Assembly: GCF_003003995.1 (NCBI RefSeq) | Contig: NZ_PVWF01000029.1 | Span: 1 to 49,662, forward strand | DNA length: 49,662 nucleotides | Origin: Pleurocapsa sp. CCALA 161 | GTDB taxonomy: Bacteria > Cyanobacteriota > Cyanobacteriia > Cyanobacteriales > Xenococcaceae | Direction of reading: 5' to 3' | In this document: positions 29,523-36,849 of the stretch, piece after piece | Layout of the letters: each line of letters opens with the position of its first letter | Numbering within the stretch: the first letter of the stretch is position 1 | The notes under the pieces: generated by a model | What the model saw: the letters and a program-made list of their open reading frames with translations, nothing else | Database searches by the model: none | What the model was told of the DNA's origin: nothing | Made by a program: the position numbers and the translations under genes

Positions 29523-29990
29523 ATGAACAAAGAGTTCCCTTCGCCCTCCCCCGCGGTTCAAGATCTCATTCAATCCTTGAATCTACAAATGCATCCAGAA
29601 GGGGGTTTCTATCGAGAGACATGGCGCTCAGATCTGATCTTGCCCCAATCTACTCTACCTCATGGTTATACGGGCGATCGAGTGGCTGGCACCGCCATTT
29701 TATTTTTGCTACCCACTGGTCATAGTTCACGCTGGCATCGAGTTAAATCCGCTGAACTCTGGTTTCATCAAGCTGGAGATCCTTTAGCATTAACTATTGC
29801 AGCCTCAATTGAGCCAGAATCACCATCAATCTATTTAGGTCGCGATCGCTGTTTTCAGGCAGTAGTACCCCCTCACTGGTGGCAAAAAGCACAACCGATA
29901 GGGGGGGATGCAGGATATTCTTTGGTCGCCTGTGTAGTTGTTCCAGGCTTCGATTTTGCTGATTTTGAGCTGATTAGTGAGGAGGAATAA
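29523..29990 (+). CDS. Cupin family protein (DUF985)
   Basis: A 155-residue cupin of the DUF985 type. MHPEGGFYRETWRS near residue 32 and GTAILFLLPTGHSSRWHRV / AELWFHQAGDPL form the beta-barrel with His and Glu metal-ligand candidates; a C-terminal GGDAGYSLVACVVVPGFDFADF closes it. Related proteins are often called sugar-epimerase-like, but no activity is established for most. It is monocistronic, with an ATG start and no strong Shine-Dalgarno. Confidence 0.85.
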   Translation: MNKEFPSPSPAVQDLIQSLNLQMHPEGGFYRETWRSDLILPQSTLPHGYTGDRVAGTAILFLLPTGHSSRWHRVKSAELWFHQAGDPLALTIAASIEPESPSIYLGRDRCFQAVVPPHWWQKAQPIGGDAGYSLVACVVVPGFDFADFELISEEE

Positions 29991-30038
29991 TTGTGCAAGT
30001 TGCTTTAAATATCTACAAAAATGTTTACAAAATAAAAA

Positions 30039-30058
30039 GGGGAATCAGCCCATTCCCC
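30039..30058 (-). terminator. Hairpin with T run on the minus strand
   Basis: GGGGAAT / ATTCCCC 7-bp stem with a CAGCCC loop. Read on the minus strand it is followed by TTTTTATTTT, so it would end leftward transcription. On the plus strand there is no T run. It lies between the cupin and TetR genes, both on the plus strand. Confidence 0.55.
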
Positions 30059-30179
30059 ACAATATAAGTCGTTTATCGCAATTGTTAACCTAATTAGTAA
30101 TATAGTACTTATTGATGTAATAGTCAACACAATATTTAAAGTTTTTCATAATAAATAAATGATGTTAAGGTAAACATAA

Positions 30180-30193
30180 AGACCAAGCGGTCT
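30180..30193. promoter_or_regulatory. Probable TetR operator 1
   Basis: AGACCAAGCGGTCT, inverted repeat AGACC / GGTCT with a 4-bp centre, 10 bp before the TetR start codon. It matches the site at 30824-30837 in 13 of 14 positions, which supports autoregulation. Confidence 0.8.
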
Positions 30194-30203
30194 GAAAAGT
30201 TAG

Positions 30204-30794
30204 ATGTCCAAAGCCGAACAAACTAAAGCACGTATAATTCAACAGGCAGCAGAGTTATTTAACCAACAAGGTTATGCAGGTTCTTCGATCGCCGATATTA
30301 TGCAGGCAACGGGATTAAAGAAAGGAGGAATTTATAATCATTTCAAAAGTAAAGATGAACTGGCTGTAGCAGCGTTTGACTATGCCGTCAGTCTAATGAG
30401 TCGAGAAGTGTGGAGTGCCGTGAAAACTAAACGTAATGCGATCACCAGACTACAAGCATTGGTATCCAGCTATTTGGTCTATATTGAAACACCGCCAATT
30501 GTCGGTGGATGTCCGATTTTAAATACGGCAATTGAAGCTGATGATACTGATTCCCCCTTACGAAATCGCGCGATCGCCGCTATTGATAATTGGCGTAATT
30601 TGATTGTGCGGATTATCAATCAGGGGATCAAAAAGGGAGAAGTTGCCACAACCATAGATCCCGATATAGTTGCCACAATTATCATCTGTAATATTGAAGG
30701 AGCGATTATGATGAGCCAGCTAGAAAAAAATCCTGTTCATTTAGAAAGAGCGATCGCTCATCTACAAAATTATATTCAGACTAATCTTGCCTAA
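30204..30794 (+). CDS. TetR/AcrR family transcriptional regulator
   Basis: A 196-residue TetR-type repressor. The N-terminal HTH is clear: AAELFNQQGYAGSSIADIMQ, then TGLKKGGIYNHFKSKDELAV (residues ~12-55). The C-terminal domain is all helical and would bind a ligand. CPILNTAIEADDTDSPLRNR resembles the AcrR group, whose ligands are often hydrophobic. Two nearly identical palindromes, one before this gene and one before the next, point to autorepression and control of the downstream thioesterase-patatin genes. Confidence 0.92.
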   Translation: MSKAEQTKARIIQQAAELFNQQGYAGSSIADIMQATGLKKGGIYNHFKSKDELAVAAFDYAVSLMSREVWSAVKTKRNAITRLQALVSSYLVYIETPPIVGGCPILNTAIEADDTDSPLRNRAIAAIDNWRNLIVRIINQGIKKGEVATTIDPDIVATIIICNIEGAIMMSQLEKNPVHLERAIAHLQNYIQTNLA

Positions 30795-30823
30795 ATCACA
30801 GCTAAATTTTTTTACCTTTAAAA

Positions 30824-30837
30824 AGACCAATCGGTCT
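30824..30837. promoter_or_regulatory. Probable TetR operator 2
   Basis: AGACCAATCGGTCT, inverted repeat AGACC / GGTCT, 23 bp before the start of the hotdog thioesterase gene and one base different from operator 1. Confidence 0.8.
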
Positions 30838-30860
30838 GTAAAATTAATCATTAATCTCAA

Positions 30861-31271
30861 ATGAAGAAACAACCCTTTGAAGTAGCTCTAGACTTACCAA
30901 TTAAAACCTATGACATCGATTTTGCAGGAATCGTCAGTAATATTGTCTATATTCGCTGGTTAGAAGATTTAAGACTGAAAATGTTAGAGTCTCATTTCCC
31001 GATAGAAAAGTTAATGTCAAAGGGATACTGTCCAACTGTTAACTCCACCGAAATCAAATACCAGAAAGCTTTAAGGTTAGGCGATCGCCCTATAGGCAAA
31101 ATGTGGATGTCTCAATTGGGGCGTTTACGCTGTACTTTACAAGCTGAGATATGTCTGGGGCAAGAAATAGCTGCTACTGCGACGCAAGTAGGATTTTTTA
31201 TGAGTTTAGAAACTATGCGTCCAATCGCTATGCCCGAAGAATTGAAAGGGATTTACGCTGAATATGATTGA
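30861..31271 (+). CDS. Hotdog-fold acyl-CoA thioesterase family protein
   Basis: A 136-residue 4HBT-type protein. IKTYDIDFAGIVSNIVYIRW is the catalytic-loop region with Asp in DIDFAG, followed by the helix LEDLRLKMLESHF. It lacks an N-terminal extension. Likely role: hydrolysis of an acyl-CoA or aryl thioester. It is the first gene after TetR operator 2, so probably induced by the same ligand as the regulator responds to, together with the patatin-like and membrane proteins. Confidence 0.82.
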   Translation: MKKQPFEVALDLPIKTYDIDFAGIVSNIVYIRWLEDLRLKMLESHFPIEKLMSKGYCPTVNSTEIKYQKALRLGDRPIGKMWMSQLGRLRCTLQAEICLGQEIAATATQVGFFMSLETMRPIAMPEELKGIYAEYD

Positions 31272-31273
31272 TG

Positions 31274-31347
31274 CTATGCAAGTGTTAATTGCATTTTTGA
31301 GAGATAGTTGTTATTTTGAGGATCGAAAGCAAGTGATACTTGCATAG
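31274..31347. repeat. Inverted-repeat element, 74 bp
   Basis: CTATGCAAGT at the left and ACTTGCATAG at the right form a perfect 10-bp inverted repeat. Match continues imperfectly (GTTAATTGC against ATCACTTGC) to about 20 bp. It fills most of the 101-bp gap between the thioesterase and membrane protein genes. It may be a small MITE or an intra-operon hairpin. Confidence 0.55.
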
Positions 31348-31372
31348 ACCTTGATAATTTTGGAAAAATACA

Positions 31373-31801
31373 ATGAATTTATCTCTACAACTGTTATTTC
31401 ATGGTGCAATTGTTCTGCTAATCGGTTTATTATCGGGAATTCCTTATGGTTCAGCTATTACTCAGAAAAAAGACGAAGAGGTTGTTAGGGCATGGCGTGT
31501 AGCTCATTCAGGACTATCAATGGGGGGAACGACAATGATTGCTTTTGCTGCTGCGATTAATCAGTTAGATATAAATGCGATCGCGTTATTAATCTTAGTT
31601 TGGTCGTCTGTTATTTCTGGCTATGGCTTTTGTGTTGCTTTACCTTACGGTGCTTGGGTGGGACATCGAGGGCTTTCTATTGGTCAAACGATTGAGAACA
31701 AAATTGTTTACCTGGGCAATATGGTAGGTGCTACTGGATCGTTAGTTAGCACTTTGGCACTGATCTTTGGCTGTTTAGAGTCGATGAATATTTTTAGTTG
31801 A
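31373..31801 (+). CDS. Four-helix membrane protein, possibly styrene-oxide-isomerase-like
   Basis: A 142-residue integral membrane protein with four hydrophobic helices. The motif AWRVAHSGLSMGG between helices 1 and 2, with the first helix starting LLFHGAIVLLIGLLSGIPYG, resembles the small StyC-type styrene oxide isomerases and their uncharacterised relatives. That resemblance is from memory and moderate. It sits in the TetR-controlled run. A role in handling hydrophobic or epoxidised compounds would fit the neighbours but is inference. Confidence 0.7.
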   Translation: MNLSLQLLFHGAIVLLIGLLSGIPYGSAITQKKDEEVVRAWRVAHSGLSMGGTTMIAFAAAINQLDINAIALLILVWSSVISGYGFCVALPYGAWVGHRGLSIGQTIENKIVYLGNMVGATGSLVSTLALIFGCLESMNIFS

Positions 31802-31821
31802 GAAAATGAAGAAGTAAATAA

Positions 31822-32715
31822 ATGTTAAACAATAACCATCAATCAATAGCGATTACCCAAGGGGGACGCTTTGCGATCGCCTGTGCATCAGGGGGTTTTA
31901 AAACCATATTTATTCACGGTGTGTTGAGTGCTTTTGAAGAGGCAAATATCAAGGCAGATGCTTATGCTTCCGCTTCAGGTTCAGTAATTCCCAGTGCTTG
32001 GGCAGCTATTGGTAAAGCCAGAGAATCGGGGGTGAAATATTGGCTGGAAGGTTTAAAAGTTCATCACCGAACTAAAAGTATGACTCAGGTAAGTCTGGGG
32101 GGAATCTCTTACTTTAACGCTCAAAGTGGTCAACAGCTTTTTGAATTAAATCAGCCAGATTTTTATATTGCTACCAGTGCAGTAACTAATGAAGAGGCTG
32201 CCGAACAAACTCAAGGAAAACAAGCAAGAAGATTAGGTAAAAAGCTATTAATATCGGCTGCGAAAAAAGACCGTAGTTGGGTGAATAAACATTTAAAAAT
32301 CGAGCTTTTTGGTAGTGCTAGAAAAGGCAATTTAGCTCTTAATCAAAACAATTTTCGTGAAGTTAGCTATGCATCCAGTAGAATGCTACACATTTATGAC
32401 ACACCAGCTTGGATTAATAACCAGCCTTATATAGATGCTTGCTATACCTGCGTTTGTCCTGCATTGGAAATGGTTGAACAGGGATATCAAACAGTAATTG
32501 CGATCGCTACTGAAGCGGGTAACTTTTATCGAGATTTATTCCAATCTCAAGTTATGCCCACACATTACCAACAAGTACCAATACGTATAATTCAGCCAGA
32601 TATAAATCCCAAAGATATGGGTGTAGACGTTTTCCAAGCTACGCCCGAAGGAATAGCAGCAGTTTATCAGCATGGTTTAGATAAAGGCAGAGAGTTTTTA
32701 GCGCAATTCAACTAA
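31822..32715 (+). CDS. Patatin-like protein with altered nucleophile motif
   Basis: A 297-residue protein with the patatin layout. An oxyanion-type glycine loop is at ACASGGFKTIFIHGVL (residues ~20-34), the nucleophile elbow region is YASASGSVIPSAW (48-60), and a late Asp is in YIDACYT near residue 204. The expected GxSxG reads A-S-A-S-G (49-53), so the central Ser is Ala51; neighbouring Ser50 or Ser52 might substitute, or the protein may be inactive. The Asp is DA rather than DG. It lies 20 bp after the four-helix membrane gene in the TetR-controlled run. Active relatives hydrolyse lipid esters. Confidence 0.78.
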   Translation: MLNNNHQSIAITQGGRFAIACASGGFKTIFIHGVLSAFEEANIKADAYASASGSVIPSAWAAIGKARESGVKYWLEGLKVHHRTKSMTQVSLGGISYFNAQSGQQLFELNQPDFYIATSAVTNEEAAEQTQGKQARRLGKKLLISAAKKDRSWVNKHLKIELFGSARKGNLALNQNNFREVSYASSRMLHIYDTPAWINNQPYIDACYTCVCPALEMVEQGYQTVIAIATEAGNFYRDLFQSQVMPTHYQQVPIRIIQPDINPKDMGVDVFQATPEGIAAVYQHGLDKGREFLAQFN

Positions 32716-32733
32716 CTACGGAGGATTTAACCA

Positions 32734-33144
32734 ATGCAGCAAAGTAAAATCTGGCTACTATCAACTTTAATTTTGAGCATTGCTATTACCAGTCTCCACT
32801 ACACCGATAACGCTATATATGTTCGTGAATATCCCGAACCAGAATGGTTTACAACTTCTGGCGTATTGATTACCTGGGTAGTCATGACTGCGATCGCGAT
32901 TATATCTTACTGGCTTTATAGCCGACAAAATTATTGGTTGAGTTATTTCCTGCTAGGTATGTATGCTGGCACGGGTTTATCTAGCCCAGCCCATTATTTT
33001 TATGGTGAACTGTCTCAGTTTTCTATAAAAATGCACATTCTTATTTGGACTGATGTAATTACAGGATTATCGGTAGTTGCATTCCTAACTTGGTCACTAT
33101 TAATTGCTCAAGAATGGCGTAGTAACAAGGAGATAGAAGGATGA
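32734..33144 (+). CDS. Hypothetical four-helix membrane protein
   Basis: Not recognised. 136 residues with hydrophobic helices at about 7-22, 43-62, 68-85 and 105-126 (for example VLITWVVMTAIAIISYWLYS and TDVITGLSVVAFLTWSLLIA). Several His and Tyr lie near membrane borders. Shine-Dalgarno GGAGG 11 bp before the ATG. It starts 18 bp after the patatin-like gene and its stop overlaps the next start as ATGA, so it is the last clear member of the TetR-controlled run. Confidence 0.75.
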   Translation: MQQSKIWLLSTLILSIAITSLHYTDNAIYVREYPEPEWFTTSGVLITWVVMTAIAIISYWLYSRQNYWLSYFLLGMYAGTGLSSPAHYFYGELSQFSIKMHILIWTDVITGLSVVAFLTWSLLIAQEWRSNKEIEG

Positions 33145-33431
33145 ACACAAAAGAATTACTTCGGGAAAAACGAGTGGAAATTCTCAAAATTGCTGCTCAA
33201 TATGGAGGTTCCAATGTACGAATTTTTGGTTCTGTAGCCAGAGGAGAAGCAACAGCAGATAGCGACATAGATTTCTTGATGGACATTCAAGCTGGACGTA
33301 GTTTATTAAATAGAATTGCTTTAATTCAAGATTTAGAAGATTTACTTGGGTGCAAAGTGGATGTTGCCAAACCAGAAATTCTACATGAAAGTATTCGCGA
33401 ACAAGTATTAAAAGAAGCTGTACCCTTATGA
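33141..33431 (+). CDS. MntA-like nucleotidyltransferase antitoxin
   Basis: A 96-residue minimal nucleotidyltransferase. The active-site pattern GSx10DxD is exact: GSVARGEATADSDIDF, starting near residue 32, with a following Asp in the KVDVAKPE strand as third metal ligand. In HepT-MntA toxin-antitoxin pairs this enzyme AMPylates a Tyr of the HEPN toxin. Here it is ATGA-coupled both to the membrane gene before it and to the truncated hepT after it. With the toxin broken, it may be a leftover antitoxin. Confidence 0.88.
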   Translation: MNTKELLREKRVEILKIAAQYGGSNVRIFGSVARGEATADSDIDFLMDIQAGRSLLNRIALIQDLEDLLGCKVDVAKPEILHESIREQVLKEAVPL

Positions 33432-33637
33432 AGAATGATCTGCTCTATGTCAGTAATATACAAGAAAGTATTGAAGCAATAGAGTCTTATACCCTTGAAG
33501 GGAAAGAGACATTTATGCAAACTCGCATGATTCAAGATGCTGTAATTCGTAATTTTGAGGTGATTGGAGAAGCAACCAAAAGATTATCACCTGAATTTAG
33601 AGCCAATCTTGCATTATTTAGATACTATTGTCCCTAA
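33428..33637 (+). pseudogene. HepT (DUF86, HEPN) toxin, truncated
   Basis: The first ~58 codons are a normal HepT start: LLYVSNIQESIEAIESYTLEG, then VIRNFEVIGEATKRLSPEFR. After FRAN the sequence leaves the family and stops 10 codons later. The missing part would carry the RX4HXY catalytic motif, which is also the AMPylation site. The junction at about 33600 joins the body of a glutathione S-transferase gene in another frame. The product should be inactive. Confidence 0.85.
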
Positions 33638-34184
33638 TCAGCTTTATGCCCAAGATCCAGAATTACGCCAGCAAGCAGAAACCTTAGAAGCATTATTTGA
33701 TGACAAATTAGGAGTAGCAACGCGCAATTGGGCTTATTACTATGCTATCCAACAACCTTGGTCAATTCTAGCTGCCTGGAGTAAAGGAATAAGCTGGATG
33801 GAGAAAGTTAAAAGTGCGATCGCTTTTCCTGTATCAACTAAGATAATCAAACAAAAATACAACTTAACTTTAGAAGGTAAAGAAGCTGCTGTACAAGATA
33901 TTAGAGAAGTTTTCACCATAGTTGAGCAAAAATTAAATTCAGGTCAACAATACTTAGTGGGCGATTGCTTTTCCTCAACAGACATCACTTTTGCTGCTTT
34001 GGCTTCTCTCGTTCTTCGTCCTGAACATCATCCTTTTTATGATTCCCGACTAGCAAAACTGCCAGCGGAAATGGTTGCGTTAGTAGAAGAGTTACGGGCA
34101 ACCCCCGCAGGTGAATTAGTTATGCGTATGTATCGAGAACATAGACCCGTAGGGGCGAACGGCCGTTCGCCCTTACAGTATTAA
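33600..34184 (+). pseudogene. Glutathione S-transferase, N-terminally truncated
   Basis: From about EPILHYLDTIVPNQLY onward the frame reads as the end of a GST thioredoxin-like domain and a complete helical C-terminal domain (LVGDCFSSTDITFAALASL is the typical N-cap region). The first ~65 residues, with the catalytic Ser/Cys and most of the glutathione site, are missing and replaced by the hepT start. The open frame can be read from a TTG at 33564, but only inside hepT. The last residues come from the REP-like palindrome at 34149-34176. Confidence 0.82.
34149..34176. repeat. REP-like perfect palindrome
   Basis: GGGCGAACGGCCGTTCGCCC (34153-34172) is a perfect 20-bp palindrome within a longer GTAGG...TTAC context, of a type dispersed in many cyanobacterial genomes. 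It lies at the end of the GST fragment and contributes its final codons. A degenerate relative is at 23520-23540. Confidence 0.75.
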
Positions 34185-34207
34185 AGAAAATTTAAGTTTA
34201 TTCATTC

Positions 34208-34879
34208 ATGCTGCAATTTTATTACAATCCACTATCCCCCTTATCCCGTCGTGTATGGATCGCTTTGTTAGAAAAAGAAATTCCCTTTACACCGATAACC
34301 GTCAATCTTAAAGAAGGAGAACAATTTAAGCGCGAGCTTCTGGCAATTAATCCCTTTCATCATGTCCCAGTAATTATCGACGACGGTTTGCGAGTTTTAG
34401 AATCTTTGGCGATTTTAGATTATTTAGAATGCAAGTATACCCAAAATTCCTTGCTACCCAAAGATCCATCGCAATTAGCTAAAGTCAGAATGGCGCAAAT
34501 GGTAGCCAATAATGAATTATCTGCTTTGGTCATCCCGTTGATTAGCGAAACACAAGATTCACCAAATTTGAAAAAAGCAAAACGCAAAATTACTAGAATC
34601 TTGAGCTTTTTAGCAGAATTGTTAGCTAGTAATGCTTATTTTGGCGGAGATAGCTTATCTATAGGTGATATCGTTGCAGGAAATGCGGTGATTCTAGTTG
34701 GAAAATTAGGTTGCGATTTAAGTCAAATTGAGCAGATTGAACAGTGGCGCGATCGCCTTATGCAAAGGCAAGTCTGGCAGCAAACTCAACCTAATGATAG
34801 ACAATTAGCCATATTTAAACAAACAGTACAAGAATTAATTCAATTACAAGGCAAAAACCAGATTATTAGTAAGATATAG
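34208..34879 (+). CDS. Glutathione S-transferase family protein
   Basis: Complete 223-residue GST. The thioredoxin-like domain (residues 1-80) has FYYNPLSPLSRRVWIALLEK with Ser near residue 9-12 as catalytic candidate, HVPVIIDDG with the cis-Pro, and LESLAILDYLE for glutathione gamma-glutamyl binding. The helical domain has YFGGDSLSIGDIVAGNAVIL. Likely conjugates or reduces an electrophile; substrate unknown. It follows the GST fragment by 24 bp, and the two may be relics of a former tandem pair. Confidence 0.88.
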   Translation: MLQFYYNPLSPLSRRVWIALLEKEIPFTPITVNLKEGEQFKRELLAINPFHHVPVIIDDGLRVLESLAILDYLECKYTQNSLLPKDPSQLAKVRMAQMVANNELSALVIPLISETQDSPNLKKAKRKITRILSFLAELLASNAYFGGDSLSIGDIVAGNAVILVGKLGCDLSQIEQIEQWRDRLMQRQVWQQTQPNDRQLAIFKQTVQELIQLQGKNQIISKI

Positions 34880-34973
34880 TGATCGCACTAGAAATTAAAC
34901 AAAATTAAAAGCGATCACCTATTAATTAATCAGGATAATCATTTAATAGGCATCGCCCTAAGTTATTTTATCT

Positions 34974-35732
34974 TTAATTACGTCCCGCTGTTACTCCACC
35001 ATCTACAGGCAAAACAACCCCAGTAATCCAGCCAGAGCGATCGCTATCAGCTAGAAATAAGACTGCTTCGGTAATGTCTTGGGCTTGTCCATTGCGACCA
35101 AGGGGATGAAAATCATTAAACGAGGCTAATTGTTCAGATGTTAATAAAGAGTCAAATAAGGGAGTTTCCACCACAGCAGGAGCGATCGCATTTACTCTAA
35201 TTTGGTCAGGTGCAAATTCAATGGCTAGATTTTTAGTTAGTGCATGAACAGCGCCTTTGGCAGTCGAAGAACCACTACAGGGAGTAGCAGCTACAGCATG
35301 TAATGCCCACATTGAACCAGTATTAATAATCGCGCCACTACCTCTTTTTTGCATTTTGGCGATCGCAGCTTGTGACAGAAAAAAGTAGCCTCGGAGTAAA
35401 TTAAGATAATCTTCTAAATCTTTTTCTGTATGGTCAAGGAAATGTTTTGGCTCAAAGACACCTGCATTATTAAACAAAATATCTACCCCACCGAAATGTT
35501 CAACAGCAGCAAAAACTAACTTTTGTCGGATTTTTGCTTGACCGATATCCCCTGCAACCCAAGCAATGTGTTTTCCTGTCGGATCGATTTGTGCTGCGGT
35601 GTATTCCAATACCTCTGAACGACGACCATTTAAAACTACTTTTGCCCCTGCTTCAACAAATGCGCGGGCTGTATTTGCCCCAATACCACTACCACCACCA
35701 GTAATCAACACGACTTTATCTTGTAGGCTCAT
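34974..35732 (-). CDS. Short-chain dehydrogenase/reductase with Ser in place of catalytic Tyr
   Basis: Classical SDR of 252 residues from the ATG at 35732 (the frame extends to a TTG at 35765). TGGGSGIG (11-18) binds NAD(P), NNAG is at 88-91, catalytic Ser140 is in INTGSMW and Lys159 in STAKGAVHAL. The Tyr expected four residues before the Lys is Ser155; codon TCT could come from TAT by one change. The C-terminal NAIAPAVVETPLF and GVVLPVDGGVTA are typical. Unless a nearby residue compensates, redox activity should be poor. Confidence 0.88.
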   Translation of the reverse strand: MSLQDKVVLITGGGSGIGANTARAFVEAGAKVVLNGRRSEVLEYTAAQIDPTGKHIAWVAGDIGQAKIRQKLVFAAVEHFGGVDILFNNAGVFEPKHFLDHTEKDLEDYLNLLRGYFFLSQAAIAKMQKRGSGAIINTGSMWALHAVAATPCSGSSTAKGAVHALTKNLAIEFAPDQIRVNAIAPAVVETPLFDSLLTSEQLASFNDFHPLGRNGQAQDITEAVLFLADSDRSGWITGVVLPVDGGVTAGRN

Positions 35733-36145
35733 AATTTGATTTCTCTCAATAAATCTCGATCGCAATCATAATCAGCGATCAATTATGCTTACAAGCAGAC
35801 ACAAGTTTGTGAGGTAGGGTACTTTTATGAAAGAATTGCCGTCGTGTCAGGAGAAAATTAATCTGCAAAGAAATGTAAACGTAGCTACTTTCGTTCTCGT
35901 TTACTTTAATTGAAGCTATAAACGATATTATTCAAGATTTCAGACATCAAATTAGCAACGCCTTTTTAGTAATATTTTTATTTAAATTTTATTAATAAAT
36001 CAAATTGAGACTTATATTTATTGGATATGGTAGCATTTGCACCAATTTCTGACATTGAATTCAGAAATCAACTATATTATTTGAGGCTTATTTTGACAAG
36101 GAAAGATTGACAAACGTGGCTCCAAAAAATAACAGTAAAATACTC
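35733..36145. other. 413-bp AT-rich spacer, no gene seen
   Basis: This spacer lies upstream of the SDR gene and downstream of a hypothetical membrane gene. It contains a perfect 8-bp hairpin at 36045-36068 (ATTTCTGA / TCAGAAAT, 8-nt loop) and a TTGACAA direct repeat around 36094-36114. A 28-codon ORF from 35827 has no support. It marks the edge of the AT-rich island. Confidence 0.45.
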
Positions 36146-36460
36146 CTATAACTTAACAGAGTCTGCTGAACAAATATGAATGTAACCCTGAATAGATGCG
36201 AATATAACACAGCCAAGTATGATTGCAAAAAAGCAAAAAAATACTAAAAGAAATAGAAAAACAGATGGTTTTTCATCTTTGTACACGTACACCTTTTTAT
36301 GGACTCCATATGTGGGGGCGATGACTTCAATACATCCTGTTCTAATAGCATTAATAATATTGACTAAAACTGTAATTTCTAAAGTTATTAGTATAAGAAT
36401 ATATGTGATTAAACCTATTTTTTTTAATAGCATAAGTATGGCATTATTAGAATTGCACAT
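36146..36460 (-). CDS. Hypothetical two-helix membrane protein
   Basis: Not recognised. 104 residues with a first hydrophobic helix at ~10-37 (IGLITYILILITLEITVLVN), a charged middle (YGVHKKVYVYKDEKPS) and a second helix at ~68-90 (FLLVFFCFFAIILGCVIFA). ATG start. AT-rich and without recognised homologues, so it may be a lineage-specific gene of the island. Confidence 0.5.
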   Translation of the reverse strand: MCNSNNAILMLLKKIGLITYILILITLEITVLVNIINAIRTGCIEVIAPTYGVHKKVYVYKDEKPSVFLFLLVFFCFFAIILGCVIFASIQGYIHICSADSVKL

Positions 36461-36540
36461 AATAATTACTAATTTCCTTCTTATTTATTGATTAAACGAT
36501 CAATTTTGCCAAGTCAATTCATCTACACCTCCAGCTTTAA

Positions 36541-36628
36541 TAGACCTCTTGCATGAATAGTAGATTAAGGTTTTTTTTCCTTTACCCTTGCATCAAGATA
36601 GTTAATTACGATTCGCGCAAGAAGTCTA
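36541..36628. mobile_element. 88-bp MITE-like element with TA ends
   Basis: The left end TAGACCTCTTGCATGAATAG pairs with the right end, whose reverse complement reads TAGACTTCTTGCGCGAATCG, about 16 matches in 20. Both ends finish in TA, as expected for an IS630/Tc1-type insertion that duplicates TA. No ORF. Family assignment is inference. Confidence 0.6.
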
Positions 36629-36849
36629 ATAATTAAAAATGCTTTCTGATTAGGAAGATAGTCAATAATCCTAACTCAATCATTTTTTTGAGTTTTTTTA
36701 TTGCGCCCAATCTGCTAAATCAATAGTGATTACTTGAATAATTTTTTCTTGATTGTCGAAGAATAAAGCATCACTAGATTTATTCTTTTGAAGAGGTTTA
36801 TAACAAATTTTTGCATTAGATTTACCTTTTAACTAAATTGGCAAAAAGC
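36629..36849 (-). other. Possible gene remnant and hairpin
   Basis: On the minus strand a frame of about 44 codons is open from just after a stop near 36833 to TAA at 36698-36700, ending IIQVITIDLADWAQ. It has protein-like composition but no start codon, so it may be the tail of a lost gene. AACTCAA / TTGAGTT at 36673-36694 followed by T forms a plus-strand terminator-like hairpin with no plus-strand gene before it. Confidence 0.3.

Noticed and set aside
29504-29725. 73-codon ORF overlapping the cupin start
   Set aside because: The frame conflicts with a well-supported DUF985 gene and has no recognisable domain.
35827-35913. 28-codon ORF (starts MKELPSCQ) as a remnant regulator
   Set aside because: The first residues vaguely recall an HxlR start but the rest does not follow, and it is too short to support.
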